A stretch of DNA of 64,000 nucleotides from Nocardioides euryhalodurans (GCF_004564375.1 NZ_CP038267.1:3102501-3166500); one strand, 5' to 3'; numbered from the stretch's first letter, positions 36,022 through 45,362 are shown. Numbers and translations: made by a program. Notes: generated from the sequence alone by a model not told the origin.

Positions 36022-36771
36022 TCAGGACACGGGTCGGCGGACCCGCTCGTCCGGCTGCCCGGCGAACCCGGCAGCCGCGGCGATCCGGTCGCGCCTGCGT
36101 GCGCGGCCGACCCGGGCGACACCCACCGTCCCGACGACCAGCAGCAGCCCCGCGCTGAGGGCCACGGGGACGGCGATCCCGAGGTGGAGCAGGAAGGCGC
36201 CGGCCACGGCGCCCCCGCCCATCGACACGACGGCGGCGGCGCGGCGCAGCGTGGTGCGCCCGTCGGAGCCGCCGCCGGTCCACGGCGCCTCGGCGGCCAT
36301 CCCGGCGAGCGTGGAGGTGACCACCACCGTGGAGACGTCGCCCACGCCGACCCGGCGGGCGGCGACGGCCTGCGCTCCCATCGCGAACGCGATCACCCCG
36401 GTCACGGCGTCCAGCACCAGCTCGGACAGGTCGCCCCGCCACAGGGCGGCGGCGGTGCCCGCGACGAGCAGGCCCGCGACGAGGAACGTCACCGCGGCCA
36501 CGGTGTCGCGGTTGCGCTGGACCTGCCGGCCACGCTGCACGAGGCCGATGACCGTGGCGCCGACGACGAAGCCCGCCAGCGCCAGCGAGGCCCGCAGCAG
36601 CGGCACCGACCCGTCGTCCGCGATGCCGAGACCGACGAACACGACGTTGCCGGTCATGTTGGCGGTGAACACGCCGTGCAGGCCGAGGTAGGTGGCCGCG
36701 TCGAGGACGCCCGTGCCGAAGGACAGCACGAGCATCAGGCCGGTCGAGATCCGGTCGGCGGGCGCGCTCAC
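36022..36771 (-). CDS. DUF1275 (YoaK-like) membrane protein
   Basis: 249 residues with about six membrane helices. The family marks are LSFGTGVLDAATYLGLHGVFTANMTGNVVFVG (given as LSFGTGVLDAATYLGL and FTANMTGNVVFVG) and AFAMGAQAVAARRVGVGDVSTVVVTSTLAGMA in the second half. A transport role is suspected for the family but not shown. It overlaps the GntR regulator by GTGA, so it is the last gene of the peptide-importer operon or shares its regulator. Confidence 0.82.
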   Translation of the reverse strand: MSAPADRISTGLMLVLSFGTGVLDAATYLGLHGVFTANMTGNVVFVGLGIADDGSVPLLRASLALAGFVVGATVIGLVQRGRQVQRNRDTVAAVTFLVAGLLVAGTAAALWRGDLSELVLDAVTGVIAFAMGAQAVAARRVGVGDVSTVVVTSTLAGMAAEAPWTGGGSDGRTTLRRAAAVVSMGGGAVAGAFLLHLGIAVPVALSAGLLLVVGTVGVARVGRARRRDRIAAAAGFAGQPDERVRRPVS

Positions 36772-37439
36772 GGGGCGGACCCGGGGCCGGGGGTGTGGCG
36801 CAGCAGGTAGCCGTCGAGCGAGTTGGCGATGTGCTGGCGCATCAGCCGCCCCGCGTCGCCCACCCGTCCGGCGCGGACCGCGTCGGCGATCTCGCGGTGC
36901 TCGGTCCAGGAGTGCGGACCGCGCACGTCGACGTCCATCGCATAGAGCCACTCGATCTTCGAGGACACCTGCCGCAGCAGCGACAGCATCGACGCGCTCC
37001 CGCTGAACGCCGCCAGGGACAGGTGGAACTCGGTGTTGAGCGGCGGCAGGTCGGAGCGGTCCGGCCGCTCGACCGCCCCGCAGCCGGTGACCACGAGCTG
37101 CTCGAGCTGCTCGCCGAACGCGATCACCTCGGGGGAGTCCGGCGTACGCCGGAACCGCTGGGCGCAGCGCTTCACGGTGATCTGCTCGATCGTGCGCCGG
37201 ACCGTGAACAGCTCGGCGGCCTCGTCCGCGTGCATGTGGGCGACCGTCACGCCGGCGTACGCCCGCGAGGTCACGAAGCCCTCGACCTCCAGCTGCTTGA
37301 GGGCCTCGCGGACCGGCACCCGGGAGCCGCCGTACGCCTTCGTCAGCGACGCCTCGGTGAGCCGGGAACCCGGGGGGTGCACGCCCGCCACGATGTCCCG
37401 CCGCACCAGGCGCAGCACCTCGTCGGCCCGGCGGGTCAC
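36768..37439 (-). CDS. GntR-family (FadR/FCD subgroup) regulator
   Basis: 223 residues. N-terminal winged helix-turn-helix 1-70 (SRLTEASLTKAYGGSRVPVREALKQLEVEGFV in pieces). The FCD ligand-binding domain follows (about 80-215): LFTVRRTIEQI, NTEFHLSLAAFSGS and HREIADAVRAGRVGDAGRLMRQH, where Asp/His residues usually bind a metal and a carboxylate ligand. It starts 7 bp after the ABC ATPase gene. Its likely operator is the TGTATACA palindrome at 44462-44469 before the first gene of the operon. Confidence 0.88.
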   Translation of the reverse strand: MTRRADEVLRLVRRDIVAGVHPPGSRLTEASLTKAYGGSRVPVREALKQLEVEGFVTSRAYAGVTVAHMHADEAAELFTVRRTIEQITVKRCAQRFRRTPDSPEVIAFGEQLEQLVVTGCGAVERPDRSDLPPLNTEFHLSLAAFSGSASMLSLLRQVSSKIEWLYAMDVDVRGPHSWTEHREIADAVRAGRVGDAGRLMRQHIANSLDGYLLRHTPGPGSAP

Positions 37440-37446
37440 CGCGGCC

Positions 37447-39102
37447 TCATGCGAAGACCTCGGTCCCGGGGATGGCGGCCAGGAGCTCGCGGGTGTAGCC
37501 GGACCGGGGACGGTCGAAGACGTCGGCGACGGTGCCCTCCTCCACGACCCGACCCTGCCGCATCACCAGCACCTCGTGGGCGATCAGCCGGACGACCGCG
37601 AGGTCGTGGGTGATGAACAGGTAGGACAGCCCGAGGTCGCGCTGCAGGTCGGTGAGCAGCCGGAGGATCTGGTCCTGCACGAGCACGTCGAGCGCCGAGA
37701 CCGCCTCGTCACAGATCACCAGCCGCGGGTCGAGGGCCAGCGCACGGGCGATCGCGACCCGCTGCCGCTGGCCGCCCGAGAGCTCGTTGGGGTGGCGCTG
37801 CGCCACGCTGTGGGGGAGCGCCACGTGGTCGAGCAGCTCGGCCACCCGTGCCCGCCGGGCGCGGCGGTCGCCCGTCCTGAAGACCCGCAGCGGCTCGGCG
37901 ATGATGTGCTCGATCGTGAACATCGGGTTCAGCGAGGCGTACGGGTCCTGGAACACCGGCTGCATCGCGCGCCGGATCGCCCGCCGCTGCGCACCCCGGG
38001 CGGTCGTGACGGGCACCCCGTCGACCTCGACCTCGCCGCCGGTCGGGGCCTCCAGGCCCAGCGCGATCCGGGCGACCGTCGTCTTCCCCGAGCCGGACTC
38101 GCCCACGATCGCCGCCGTGGTGCCGCTCGGGACCGTGAACGAGACGTGGTCCACCGCCGTCAGGGGCTCGCTGCGCCCCCGGATCCGGAACTCCTTGTGG
38201 AGGTCGGTGACGGAGAGGATCGGCACCGTCCCGTTCGCCGCGTCGACGGCCGAGGGGGGCTGCGGGCGCACGGCGAGGCTGGTGGTGCTGGTGGTCGACG
38301 GCGCCGCGGCGACGAGTCGTCGGGTGTAGTCGTGCTGCGGGTCGCCCAGGATGCGGCGGGCGGGGCCCTGCTCCACGATCCGCCCCTGCGACATGACCAC
38401 GACGCGGTCGGCCCGGTCGGCCGCGAGGCCGAGGTCGTGGGTCACCAGCAGCAGGGAGGTGCCGGCCGCCGAGCGCAGTCCCTCGAGGTGGTCGAGGATC
38501 TGCCGCTGCACGGTGACGTCGAGCGCCGAGGTGGGCTCGTCGGCGATCAGCAGGTCCGGTCCGCAGGCCAGGGCGATGGCGATCAGCACCCGCTGCCGCA
38601 TGCCGCCGGAGAACTCGTGCGGGTACTGCCGGGCCCGGCGGTCGGCCTCCGGGATGCCGGCCTCGCCGAGCAGCTCCACGGCTCGGCGCTGGGCCTCGGC
38701 GCCGGTGGCGACGCCGTGGGCGACGAGGGTCTCGGCGACCTGCTGGCCGACCCGGGTGGCCGGGTTGAGGTTGGACATCGGGTCCTGCGGGACCAGGCCG
38801 ACCTCCTTGCCGCGCAGTCCCCGCAGCCGGCGCGGGTCGGCGTGGGCGACGTCCTCGCCGCGGAAGAGGATCTGGCCGCGGGTGACGACGCCTCCGGGCG
38901 GCAGCAGGTTGAGCACGGCCGCTGCGGTGGTCGACTTGCCCGACCCGGACTCCCCGACCAGCGCGACGCGCTCGCCCTCGGCGATGTCCAGGTCGATGCC
39001 GTGCAGGACCGGTGTCCCCGCATAGCTGACCTCCACGTCGCGCAGCGACAGCAACGGCGTCGCCTGCTCGTCCGGGGTGGGTGCCTCAACGTCCGACGGC
39101 AT
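37447..39102 (-). CDS. Fused dual-ATPase subunit of an oligopeptide ABC importer
   Basis: 551 residues: two complete ABC ATPases in one chain, as if DppD and DppF were fused. First half: Walker A GESGSGKSTTAAAVL, signature FSGGMRQRVLIAIAL, Walker B LLIADEPTSALD. Second half: GESGSGKTTVARIAL, LSGGQRQRVAIARAL, LVICDEAVSALD. Both sites look competent. It energises the adjacent permeases. The ATG lies inside the 3' end of the gamma-glutamyltransferase gene (17-bp overlap) behind GAGAGGAG. Confidence 0.93.
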   Translation of the reverse strand: MPSDVEAPTPDEQATPLLSLRDVEVSYAGTPVLHGIDLDIAEGERVALVGESGSGKSTTAAAVLNLLPPGGVVTRGQILFRGEDVAHADPRRLRGLRGKEVGLVPQDPMSNLNPATRVGQQVAETLVAHGVATGAEAQRRAVELLGEAGIPEADRRARQYPHEFSGGMRQRVLIAIALACGPDLLIADEPTSALDVTVQRQILDHLEGLRSAAGTSLLLVTHDLGLAADRADRVVVMSQGRIVEQGPARRILGDPQHDYTRRLVAAAPSTTSTTSLAVRPQPPSAVDAANGTVPILSVTDLHKEFRIRGRSEPLTAVDHVSFTVPSGTTAAIVGESGSGKTTVARIALGLEAPTGGEVEVDGVPVTTARGAQRRAIRRAMQPVFQDPYASLNPMFTIEHIIAEPLRVFRTGDRRARRARVAELLDHVALPHSVAQRHPNELSGGQRQRVAIARALALDPRLVICDEAVSALDVLVQDQILRLLTDLQRDLGLSYLFITHDLAVVRLIAHEVLVMRQGRVVEEGTVADVFDRPRSGYTRELLAAIPGTEVFA

Positions 39103-40909
39103 AGCCCTGGGCTCCTCTCGGGTTGGCGGCGGCGCTCATCAGGCCTGTCCGGGGGTCGCGGGTGACGGCCGAGAGCCGCCCCAGCGCCCAGTCCCCGGCC
39201 CGCGTGACCACGTGGCCCCGCGCCTCGAGGTCGGCGATGACGTCCTCGCCGAGCCGGTCCTCGACGACGGCGCCGCCCGGGGTCCAGTTGCGGGGCCAGA
39301 ACGAGCCCGGCATCGACGTGGTGTGCAGGGCAGGCGCGTCGATCGCCTGCTGCGGCGTGTAGCCGCCGAGGATCGTGCGCAGGAGGTAGAGCAGCTGCCA
39401 CTGGTCCTGCTGGTCGCCTCCCGGCGTGCCGAGCGCGCACCAGGGTCGGCCGTCGCGCAGCAAGAGCGTCGGCGACAGCGTGGTCCGCGGTCGGCGTCCG
39501 GGCCGCAGCGCCGAGGGAGAGCGCTCGTCGAGCCAGGTCATCTGGAGCCTGGTGCCCAGGCAGAAGCCGAGCTCCGGGATCATCGGGGAGGACTGCAGCC
39601 ATCCGCCCGAGGGCGTGGCCGAGACGAAGTTCCCCCACCGGTCGACGACGTCGACGTGGCAGGTGTCGCCCCGCGTACGGCCGCTCACCGACACCGTCGG
39701 CTCGCCCGCCCCGGCGCCGCCGTCGCGGTCGGTCGACAGCGGCGGGAGGTACGGCGTCGCGCCGCCGACCGAGCCGGGCCGGAGCTCGTGGGAGGCGCGG
39801 TCGCCGATCAGGGCGCGCCGGGTGGCGGCGTACTCGGGGGAGAGCAGCACCTCCAGCGGCGCCGTCGGGACGTCGCCCGCGGGGTCCGGGTCGCCGTAGT
39901 GGGCGTCGCGGTCGGCCAGGGCGAGCTTGAGCGTCTCGATCACCCGGTGGGCGCCGTCCGCGGTCGACGGGTCGACCTCGTGGGGGGCGTACCCCTCCAG
40001 GATCGCGAGGGCCTGCAGCAGCACCGGACCCTGCCCCCACGGCCCGGTCTTGGCGACGGTCACGCCGTGGAAGTCGCGGGTCAGGGCCGGCTCGGTGCTC
40101 GCCCGGAAGCCGGCCAGGTCGGCCGCGGTGACCACGCCGGCGTGGTCGGTCCCCGAGGAGTGGCGGTGCGGCGTGCGGACGAACGCCTCCACGGCCTCCG
40201 CCACGAACCCCTCGCCCCACGCCCGCCGGGCCGCCTCGATCCGGTCCTCGCGGGTGGCCGCGCCGTCCCCGGCCGCGACGAGGCGCCGCAGCGTGGTGGC
40301 GTACTGCTCGAGCCTGAGCACGTCACCGGGCCTGGGGACCTCGCCGCCGGGCAGCCACACCGCGGCCGAGGTCGGCCAGTGCTCGGTCATCAGGTCGGCC
40401 ACCCCGGCGATGGTGGAGCAGACGCGGTCGAGCGCCGGCTGGCCCTCCGCGGCGTACGTGATCGCGAACTCGAGCACGTCGGCGAGCTCCCAAGTGCCGT
40501 GCTCGGTCAGCAGCATCAGCCAGGCGTCGACCGCCCCCGGCACGGCGGCCGCCAGGGCACCGGCGCCCGGGACGAGGTCCAGCCCCTCGTCCCGGAAGTG
40601 CTCGATGGTCGCGCCCTTCGGGGCGGGGCCCTGGCCGACGACGACGACCGGCGCGGGGTCGTCCGCGGTCGCCACCACCGCGGTCAGGTCGCCACCGGGG
40701 CCGTTGAGGTGGGGCTCGACGACGTGCAGCACGAAGCCGGCGGCGACCGCCGCGTCGAAGGCGTTGCCGCCACGCTCGAGCACCGCCTGGGCGGTGGAGC
40801 TGGCGACCCAGTGCGTGGAGGCGCTCATGCCGAAGCGGCCCTGCAGCGTCGGGCGGGTGGTGAACGCGTCCGGCGGCGTGAAGCCGGAGGTCTGGGGTTC
40901 GGGCGTCAC
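39086..40909 (-). CDS. Gamma-glutamyltransferase family protein
   Basis: 607 residues, Ntn-hydrolase precursor expected to self-cleave into large and small subunits. The new N-terminal Thr should be in GDTCHVDVVDRWGNFVSA, with T-C-H where many relatives have T-T-H or T-S-H. PSGGWLQSSPMI follows. In the large half HVVEPHLNGPGGDL matches the conserved substrate loop. There is no clear signal peptide, which is unusual for GGT. Position inside a peptide-importer operon suggests it splits imported gamma-glutamyl compounds in the cytoplasm (inference). Confidence 0.88.
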   Translation of the reverse strand: MTPEPQTSGFTPPDAFTTRPTLQGRFGMSASTHWVASSTAQAVLERGGNAFDAAVAAGFVLHVVEPHLNGPGGDLTAVVATADDPAPVVVVGQGPAPKGATIEHFRDEGLDLVPGAGALAAAVPGAVDAWLMLLTEHGTWELADVLEFAITYAAEGQPALDRVCSTIAGVADLMTEHWPTSAAVWLPGGEVPRPGDVLRLEQYATTLRRLVAAGDGAATREDRIEAARRAWGEGFVAEAVEAFVRTPHRHSSGTDHAGVVTAADLAGFRASTEPALTRDFHGVTVAKTGPWGQGPVLLQALAILEGYAPHEVDPSTADGAHRVIETLKLALADRDAHYGDPDPAGDVPTAPLEVLLSPEYAATRRALIGDRASHELRPGSVGGATPYLPPLSTDRDGGAGAGEPTVSVSGRTRGDTCHVDVVDRWGNFVSATPSGGWLQSSPMIPELGFCLGTRLQMTWLDERSPSALRPGRRPRTTLSPTLLLRDGRPWCALGTPGGDQQDQWQLLYLLRTILGGYTPQQAIDAPALHTTSMPGSFWPRNWTPGGAVVEDRLGEDVIADLEARGHVVTRAGDWALGRLSAVTRDPRTGLMSAAANPRGAQGYAVGR

Positions 40910-40911
40910 GG

Positions 40912-41823
40912 TCAGCGCTTCCTGGTCGTCGGGTCGAGGGCGTCGCGGAGGGCGTCGCCGAAGAGGTTGAACCCCAGGCAGATCACCGCGATCGCGAGCC
41001 CGGGGAAGATCGCCGCGGTCGGTGCCCGGAAGATGTACTGCTGGGCGTCCGAGAGCATGATCCCGAGGCTCGGCGTCGGCGGCTGGATGCCGAGCCCGAG
41101 AAAGGACAGCAGCGCCTCGCCGATCACCGCCACCGGCATGATCACCGTGGCCTGCACGATCACGGCCGGGAGCGCGTTCGGGAGGATGTGCTGGGCCAGG
41201 ATGCGCGGTCCGGAGGCGTCCAGGCTGCGGGCCGCCAGCACGAACTCCTGCTCCTTGAAGCGCAGCGTCTCGGCCCTCACCACGCGCACCATCGTCGGGA
41301 CCTGGGCGATGCCCAGGGCGATCGCGGCGTTGGTCACCGACGGGCCGTTGATGGCCGCGAGGCCGACCGCGATGATCAGGAACGGGAAGGCCAGGGTCAG
41401 GTCGGTCAGCCGGCTCACCAGGACGTCGAGCCAGCCCCAGTAACCCGCCAGCAGGCCGAGCGGGGTGCCGACGAGGACGGCGAGCAGGACCGACAGCAGG
41501 CCGACGAGCAGCGAGACCCGGGTCCCGTACACGATCCGCGACAGCACGTCGCGGCCCAGGTCGTCGGTGCCGAGCGGGAAGCCGACGGTGAAGGGCCGCT
41601 GGAACGGGGTGTCGAAGTGGACCTCCGAGGGGGAGTACGGCGCCAGCAGCGGCGCCAGCACGGCGGTGGCGACCACCAGCAGCAGCAGTGCGCCGCCGAC
41701 GATGCCCATCGGGTTGCGGACCAGCTGCCGGAGCACCTGGCCGCGCGCCCGGCCGAGGTCGACGGTGCTGGGGCCGGCGAGGCCCTCCGGGCTGGCGGTC
41801 ACGACAGGGGTTGCCTCGCTCAT
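40912..41823 (-). CDS. Oligopeptide ABC transporter permease (DppC type)
   Basis: 303 residues. An N-terminal cytoplasmic stretch is followed by six membrane helices. PLGTDDLGRDVLSRIVYGTRVSL is typical of DppC/OppC, and the EAA loop is AARSLDASGPRILAQHILPN. The ATG overlaps the stop of the dppB-like gene by one base (TGATG). Confidence 0.93.
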   Translation of the reverse strand: MSEATPVVTASPEGLAGPSTVDLGRARGQVLRQLVRNPMGIVGGALLLLVVATAVLAPLLAPYSPSEVHFDTPFQRPFTVGFPLGTDDLGRDVLSRIVYGTRVSLLVGLLSVLLAVLVGTPLGLLAGYWGWLDVLVSRLTDLTLAFPFLIIAVGLAAINGPSVTNAAIALGIAQVPTMVRVVRAETLRFKEQEFVLAARSLDASGPRILAQHILPNALPAVIVQATVIMPVAVIGEALLSFLGLGIQPPTPSLGIMLSDAQQYIFRAPTAAIFPGLAIAVICLGFNLFGDALRDALDPTTRKR

Positions 41824-42776
41824 CAGGCCTTGCCTCCCACTCGGATCCGGGGATTGATCAGGGAGTAGAGGACGTCGATCCCCAGGTTGATGACGATGTA
41901 GGCGAGCGTCGTGATGATCACGACCGCCTGGATCACGGGGTAGTCGCGGGTGAACACCGAGTCGAGGGTCAGCTTCCCGAAGCCCGGGAGGCCGAAGATG
42001 CGCTCGGTCACCACCGCGCCGGACACCAGGCCGCCCAGCTGCAGGCCGATGATCGTCACCACGACGATCATCGAGTTGCGCAGCGCGAACCGGCTCAGCA
42101 CCCGGCGCTCCCGCATCCCCTTGGCGCGGGCGGTGCGCACGTAGTCGGCGGAGAGTGTCTCCAGCATCGAGGAGCGGGTCTGCCGCATGATGACCGCCGC
42201 CAGTGCCGTGCCGAGCACCAGCGCGGGGAGGGTCAGGTAGTAGAGCCCGCGCAACGGCTCCTCGAGGACCGGGACGTAGCCGGAGGCGGGGAACCACCGC
42301 AGCCCCACCGCGAGGTAGAGGATCGCGAGGATCCCCAGCCAGAAGCTCGGCACCGAGAGACCGATCAGGGTGAAGCCGTTGGCGATCCACTCGGGCCACC
42401 GGCCGCGGTGCACGGCCGCCACGACGCCGGCCCCGATGCCGATCACCACCGCGACCGTGAGCGCGTACAGCGACAGCCACAGGGTGACCGGCAGCGTGGT
42501 CGCGATCAGGTCGGTCACGGGCGTGCCGGTGGCGATGGAGGTCCCGAGGTCGCCCCGGAAGAGGTTCTTGACGAACGCGCCGTACTGGACGACGAGGGGC
42601 TGGTCGAGGCCGAGGTCGGCGCGGACGGCGGCGAGGGTCGCCGGGTCTGCCTCCTCCCCGGCCAGCGCGAGCGCCGGGTCGCCGGGGAGGGCACGGACGC
42701 CCACGAACACCACGACCGAGGCGAGGAAGAGGGTCACCAGCGACTGCCAGAGCCGGTGGAGCAGGTAGCGCGCCAT
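41823..42776 (-). CDS. Oligopeptide ABC transporter permease (DppB type)
   Basis: 317 residues, six membrane helices. The start MARYLLHRLWQSLVTLFLAS, ALPGDPALALAG, and GLDQPLVVQYGAFVKNLFRGDLG (split here: GLDQPLVVQYGAF, KNLFRGDLG) are typical of DppB/OppB. The EAA loop is RTARAKGMRERRVLSRFALRN. Overlaps the binding-protein stop codon by one base. Confidence 0.93.
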   Translation of the reverse strand: MARYLLHRLWQSLVTLFLASVVVFVGVRALPGDPALALAGEEADPATLAAVRADLGLDQPLVVQYGAFVKNLFRGDLGTSIATGTPVTDLIATTLPVTLWLSLYALTVAVVIGIGAGVVAAVHRGRWPEWIANGFTLIGLSVPSFWLGILAILYLAVGLRWFPASGYVPVLEEPLRGLYYLTLPALVLGTALAAVIMRQTRSSMLETLSADYVRTARAKGMRERRVLSRFALRNSMIVVVTIIGLQLGGLVSGAVVTERIFGLPGFGKLTLDSVFTRDYPVIQAVVIITTLAYIVINLGIDVLYSLINPRIRVGGKA

Positions 42777-44422
42777 CAGTCGTCTCCCTCCACGAAGCCG
42801 GCCCGGCTGAGCCGCACCACCCCGTCGGCGTACGTCGAGACACCCACGACGTCCTCGGAGTAGGCGGTGAGGTTGCGTTGCCGGTAGAGGTAGATCAGCG
42901 GGTCGTCCCGGTGGACGAGGCGGACCACCTCGCCGTACGTCTCCGCGCGCTCGGCGGTCCCGACCTGCCGGGCGGCCTTCTTCAGGAGCCGGTCGACCGT
43001 GGGGTCGCTGTAGCCGGAGTAGTTCGAGGACTGGCCGGTGGCGAGGAAGGAGTACATGTTGCCGTGGGGGTCGATCCGTCCCGACCAGCCGAGCTGCAGC
43101 AGCTGGAAGTCGCCGCGGGTCTGGGCGTCGAGCAGGGTGGTGTACTCGACCGGCTCGATCTCGATCTCGAAGCCGCCCTTGGCGACGCTGCCCTGGATGG
43201 CCTGCGCGAGCCGGAGGGTGTCGGGGGTGTTGGAGACCTTCATCGACAGCTGCACGGGCGTCTCGAGGCCGGCCTCCTCGAGCAGCTCGAGCGAGCGCTC
43301 CGGGTCGTACGGCGGGCACGCGTTGCTGGCCTTGGTCGCGAAGCTCGTCTCGGGTGAGATCGGCGAGCAGGCCGGCTGGAACCAGTTGTCGAACACCGAG
43401 TTCACCAGCGCCGCACGGTCCAGCGAGAGCTCGAAGGCCTGGCGGACCCGGCGGTCGTCGGCGAGGGGGGAGTCCACCTCGCCCGGCGGTTCCCCGACCC
43501 CGTCGGCGTTCCCGACGTTGAAGGTGATGCCCTGGTAGCCCAGCGACCCGGTCTGCAGGAGGCCGATGCCGGGCTCTCGCAGCAGCGACTCGATCGAGGT
43601 CGGCGAGACCGAGTCGACGACCTGCACGTCGCCGGAACGGAGGTTGGCGGCGCGGATGTTGGCGTCGGTCATGATCCGGTAGGTGATCGAGTCGAGGCGG
43701 ACCTCGTCGGCCGCGTAGTAGCGGGGGTCCCGCTCGACGCGGATCTCGGTGGCCGGCACCCGCTCCACGAACCGGAAGGGCCCCACGCAGACCGGGGCGT
43801 TGCCGAAGTCGTCACCGAGCTCCTCGAGCGCCGTCGGCGACATGATCATCCCGGCCCGGTCGGCGAGCGAGGCCGTGATCGGGCCGAACGGCTGGTCGTA
43901 GCGGAGCTCGACGGTGCGGTCGTCGACCATGGCGACCTCCTTCACCGGTCCCATCTCCGCGGCGCGCGCCGAGTCCTCCTTGGTGAGGTGGCGCTCGAGG
44001 CTGGTGCGGACCGCCGCCGCGTCGAACGGCGTGCCGTCGGCGAACTCGACCCCGGTGCGGAGAGGGATGCGGACGGTGCGGCCGTCGTCGCGGAGCTCGG
44101 GCAGGGCGGTCGCGAGCTGGGGGACCAGCTCGCCTTCGGCGTCGATGTCGTAGAGCTTCTCGCAGATCGAGCTCATGACGTAGCGCGTGTACAGGGAGGA
44201 GGACGTCGTCGGGTCCAGCTGGTCGGGGTCCGCGGAGAGGCCCATCACCAGGTCCCCGCCGTCCTCCACGGAGGTTCCCTCGGCGCTGACGGTGGTGACG
44301 TCGGGGCGCTCCGGCGTCGCGGCGCGGGGCTGGACGGGGTAGCAGCCGACGAGCAGCAGGGTGAGACCGGCGAGTGCTGCTGTCGCGGTCCGGGCGGGCA
44401 TCCGAGCATGCCTGGGTGACAC
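42776..44422 (-). CDS. Oligopeptide-binding lipoprotein (SBP family 5)
   Basis: 548 residues. The signal peptide ATAALAGLTLLLVGC ends at a lipobox Cys, so it is anchored outside the membrane. Family 5 marks are LDPTTSSSLYTRYVMSSICEKLYD (split: LDPTTSSSLY, SSICEKLYD), DGRTVRIPLRTGVEFADGTPF in pieces, and the C-terminal SGYSDPTVDRLLKKA. GTG at 44422 is chosen because AAGGAG (44430-44435) lies 7 nt upstream. It is the first gene of the operon SBP-permease-permease-GGT-ATPase-GntR-DUF1275. Confidence 0.92.
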   Translation of the reverse strand: MSPRHARMPARTATAALAGLTLLLVGCYPVQPRAATPERPDVTTVSAEGTSVEDGGDLVMGLSADPDQLDPTTSSSLYTRYVMSSICEKLYDIDAEGELVPQLATALPELRDDGRTVRIPLRTGVEFADGTPFDAAAVRTSLERHLTKEDSARAAEMGPVKEVAMVDDRTVELRYDQPFGPITASLADRAGMIMSPTALEELGDDFGNAPVCVGPFRFVERVPATEIRVERDPRYYAADEVRLDSITYRIMTDANIRAANLRSGDVQVVDSVSPTSIESLLREPGIGLLQTGSLGYQGITFNVGNADGVGEPPGEVDSPLADDRRVRQAFELSLDRAALVNSVFDNWFQPACSPISPETSFATKASNACPPYDPERSLELLEEAGLETPVQLSMKVSNTPDTLRLAQAIQGSVAKGGFEIEIEPVEYTTLLDAQTRGDFQLLQLGWSGRIDPHGNMYSFLATGQSSNYSGYSDPTVDRLLKKAARQVGTAERAETYGEVVRLVHRDDPLIYLYRQRNLTAYSEDVVGVSTYADGVVRLSRAGFVEGDD

Positions 44423-44461
44423 GGTTCTTCTCCTTGCGGGAGGCGGTCCGTTCGTCCCGAA

Positions 44462-44469
44462 TGTATACA
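44462..44469. promoter_or_regulatory. TGTATACA palindrome, likely GntR operator of the importer operon
   Basis: Perfect 8-bp palindrome in an unusually AT-rich patch, 40 nt before the binding-protein start codon. It resembles FadR-subgroup sites (T-x-G-T...A-C-x-A). The operon encodes a regulator of that subgroup. Confidence 0.5.
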
Positions 44470-44560
44470 ATCGGGGGTCGGGGCGCGCTACCGCCGTCTC
44501 ACGCTCCGGTCACCGGGACCGGTGCGTGGACCGCGCTCGGGGCGTGGAGCGGGCGCCTGC

Positions 44561-45334
44561 TCAGGCGACCTGCAGCGACCGCTTCGACAGCCCCATCCAG
44601 AACCCGTCGATGACCTGCTCGCCCGGCTCCTCGGGGTTGCTCGCCGCGCCGAGGGTCACGAAGAGCGGGGTGTAGTGCTCCACGGTGGGGTGGGCGTACG
44701 GCATCCCGGGCGCTTGAGAGCCGTACGCCGCCAGCGCGTCGACGTCGCCTCGCGCCAGCGCCTCGCCGGCCCAGGCGTCGAAGTCGGAGGACCAGCCGGG
44801 GACGGCGGCGTCGATGCGGAACTCGGTGAGGAACGGGAGGCCGTGGGTGAGGAAGCCGGAGCCGATGACCAGGACGCCCTCGTCGCGCAGCGGGCGGAGG
44901 CGCTCGCCGAGGGCGAGCAGCCGGGCGGGGTCCTGGGTCGGGAGCGACATCTGCAGGACCGGGATGTCGGCCTCGGGGTACATGATCCGCAGCGGGACCC
45001 ACGCGCCGTGGTCGAGACCGCGGCTGACGTGCTGGTGCACCGGCTCGGTCGCGGGCATCATCGCGGCGACCCGCTGGGCGAGTGCGGAGGCGTCGGGGGT
45101 CTCGTAGGTCATCTGGTAGTACTTCGGCGCGAAGCCGCCGAAGTCGTAGACCAGGGGAGCGTGGCTCGCCGACAACATCACGGGCGCCGACTCCCAGTGC
45201 GCGCTGACGATCAGGATCGCCTTCGGGCGGGGGAGGTCGGCCGCCCACGCGGCGAGCTGTCCGGACCACACCGGGTCGTCGAGGAGCGGCGGCGCTCCGT
45301 GGCCGAGGTACAGCGCAGGCATGCGGTCGTTCAT
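44561..45334 (-). CDS. Class III extradiol ring-cleavage dioxygenase (4,5-DOPA dioxygenase family)
   Basis: 257 residues of the LigB-like fold. Metal ligands are expected in LYLGHGAPPL, VSAHWES, LDHGAWVPLRIMYP and GSGFLTHGLPFL; GMPYAHPTVEHYTPLFVTLGA closes the active site. Relatives open catecholic rings with Fe(II)/Zn(II) and O2; the substrate is not known. ATG at 45334 is used, with GTG at 45340 possible. A near-palindrome AGTTGAA-GA-TTGAACT lies 12 bp upstream. Confidence 0.88.
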   Translation of the reverse strand: MNDRMPALYLGHGAPPLLDDPVWSGQLAAWAADLPRPKAILIVSAHWESAPVMLSASHAPLVYDFGGFAPKYYQMTYETPDASALAQRVAAMMPATEPVHQHVSRGLDHGAWVPLRIMYPEADIPVLQMSLPTQDPARLLALGERLRPLRDEGVLVIGSGFLTHGLPFLTEFRIDAAVPGWSSDFDAWAGEALARGDVDALAAYGSQAPGMPYAHPTVEHYTPLFVTLGAASNPEEPGEQVIDGFWMGLSKRSLQVA

Positions 45335-45346
45335 GTCCACCCCAAT

Positions 45347-45362
45347 AGTTGAAGATTGAACT
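45347..45362. promoter_or_regulatory. AGTTGAA-GA-TTGAACT near-palindrome, candidate repressor site
   Basis: Seven-base arms with one mismatch, in the 28-bp AT-rich gap between ung and the dioxygenase gene. It resembles MarR-type operators, but no regulator gene is nearby. Confidence 0.35.
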
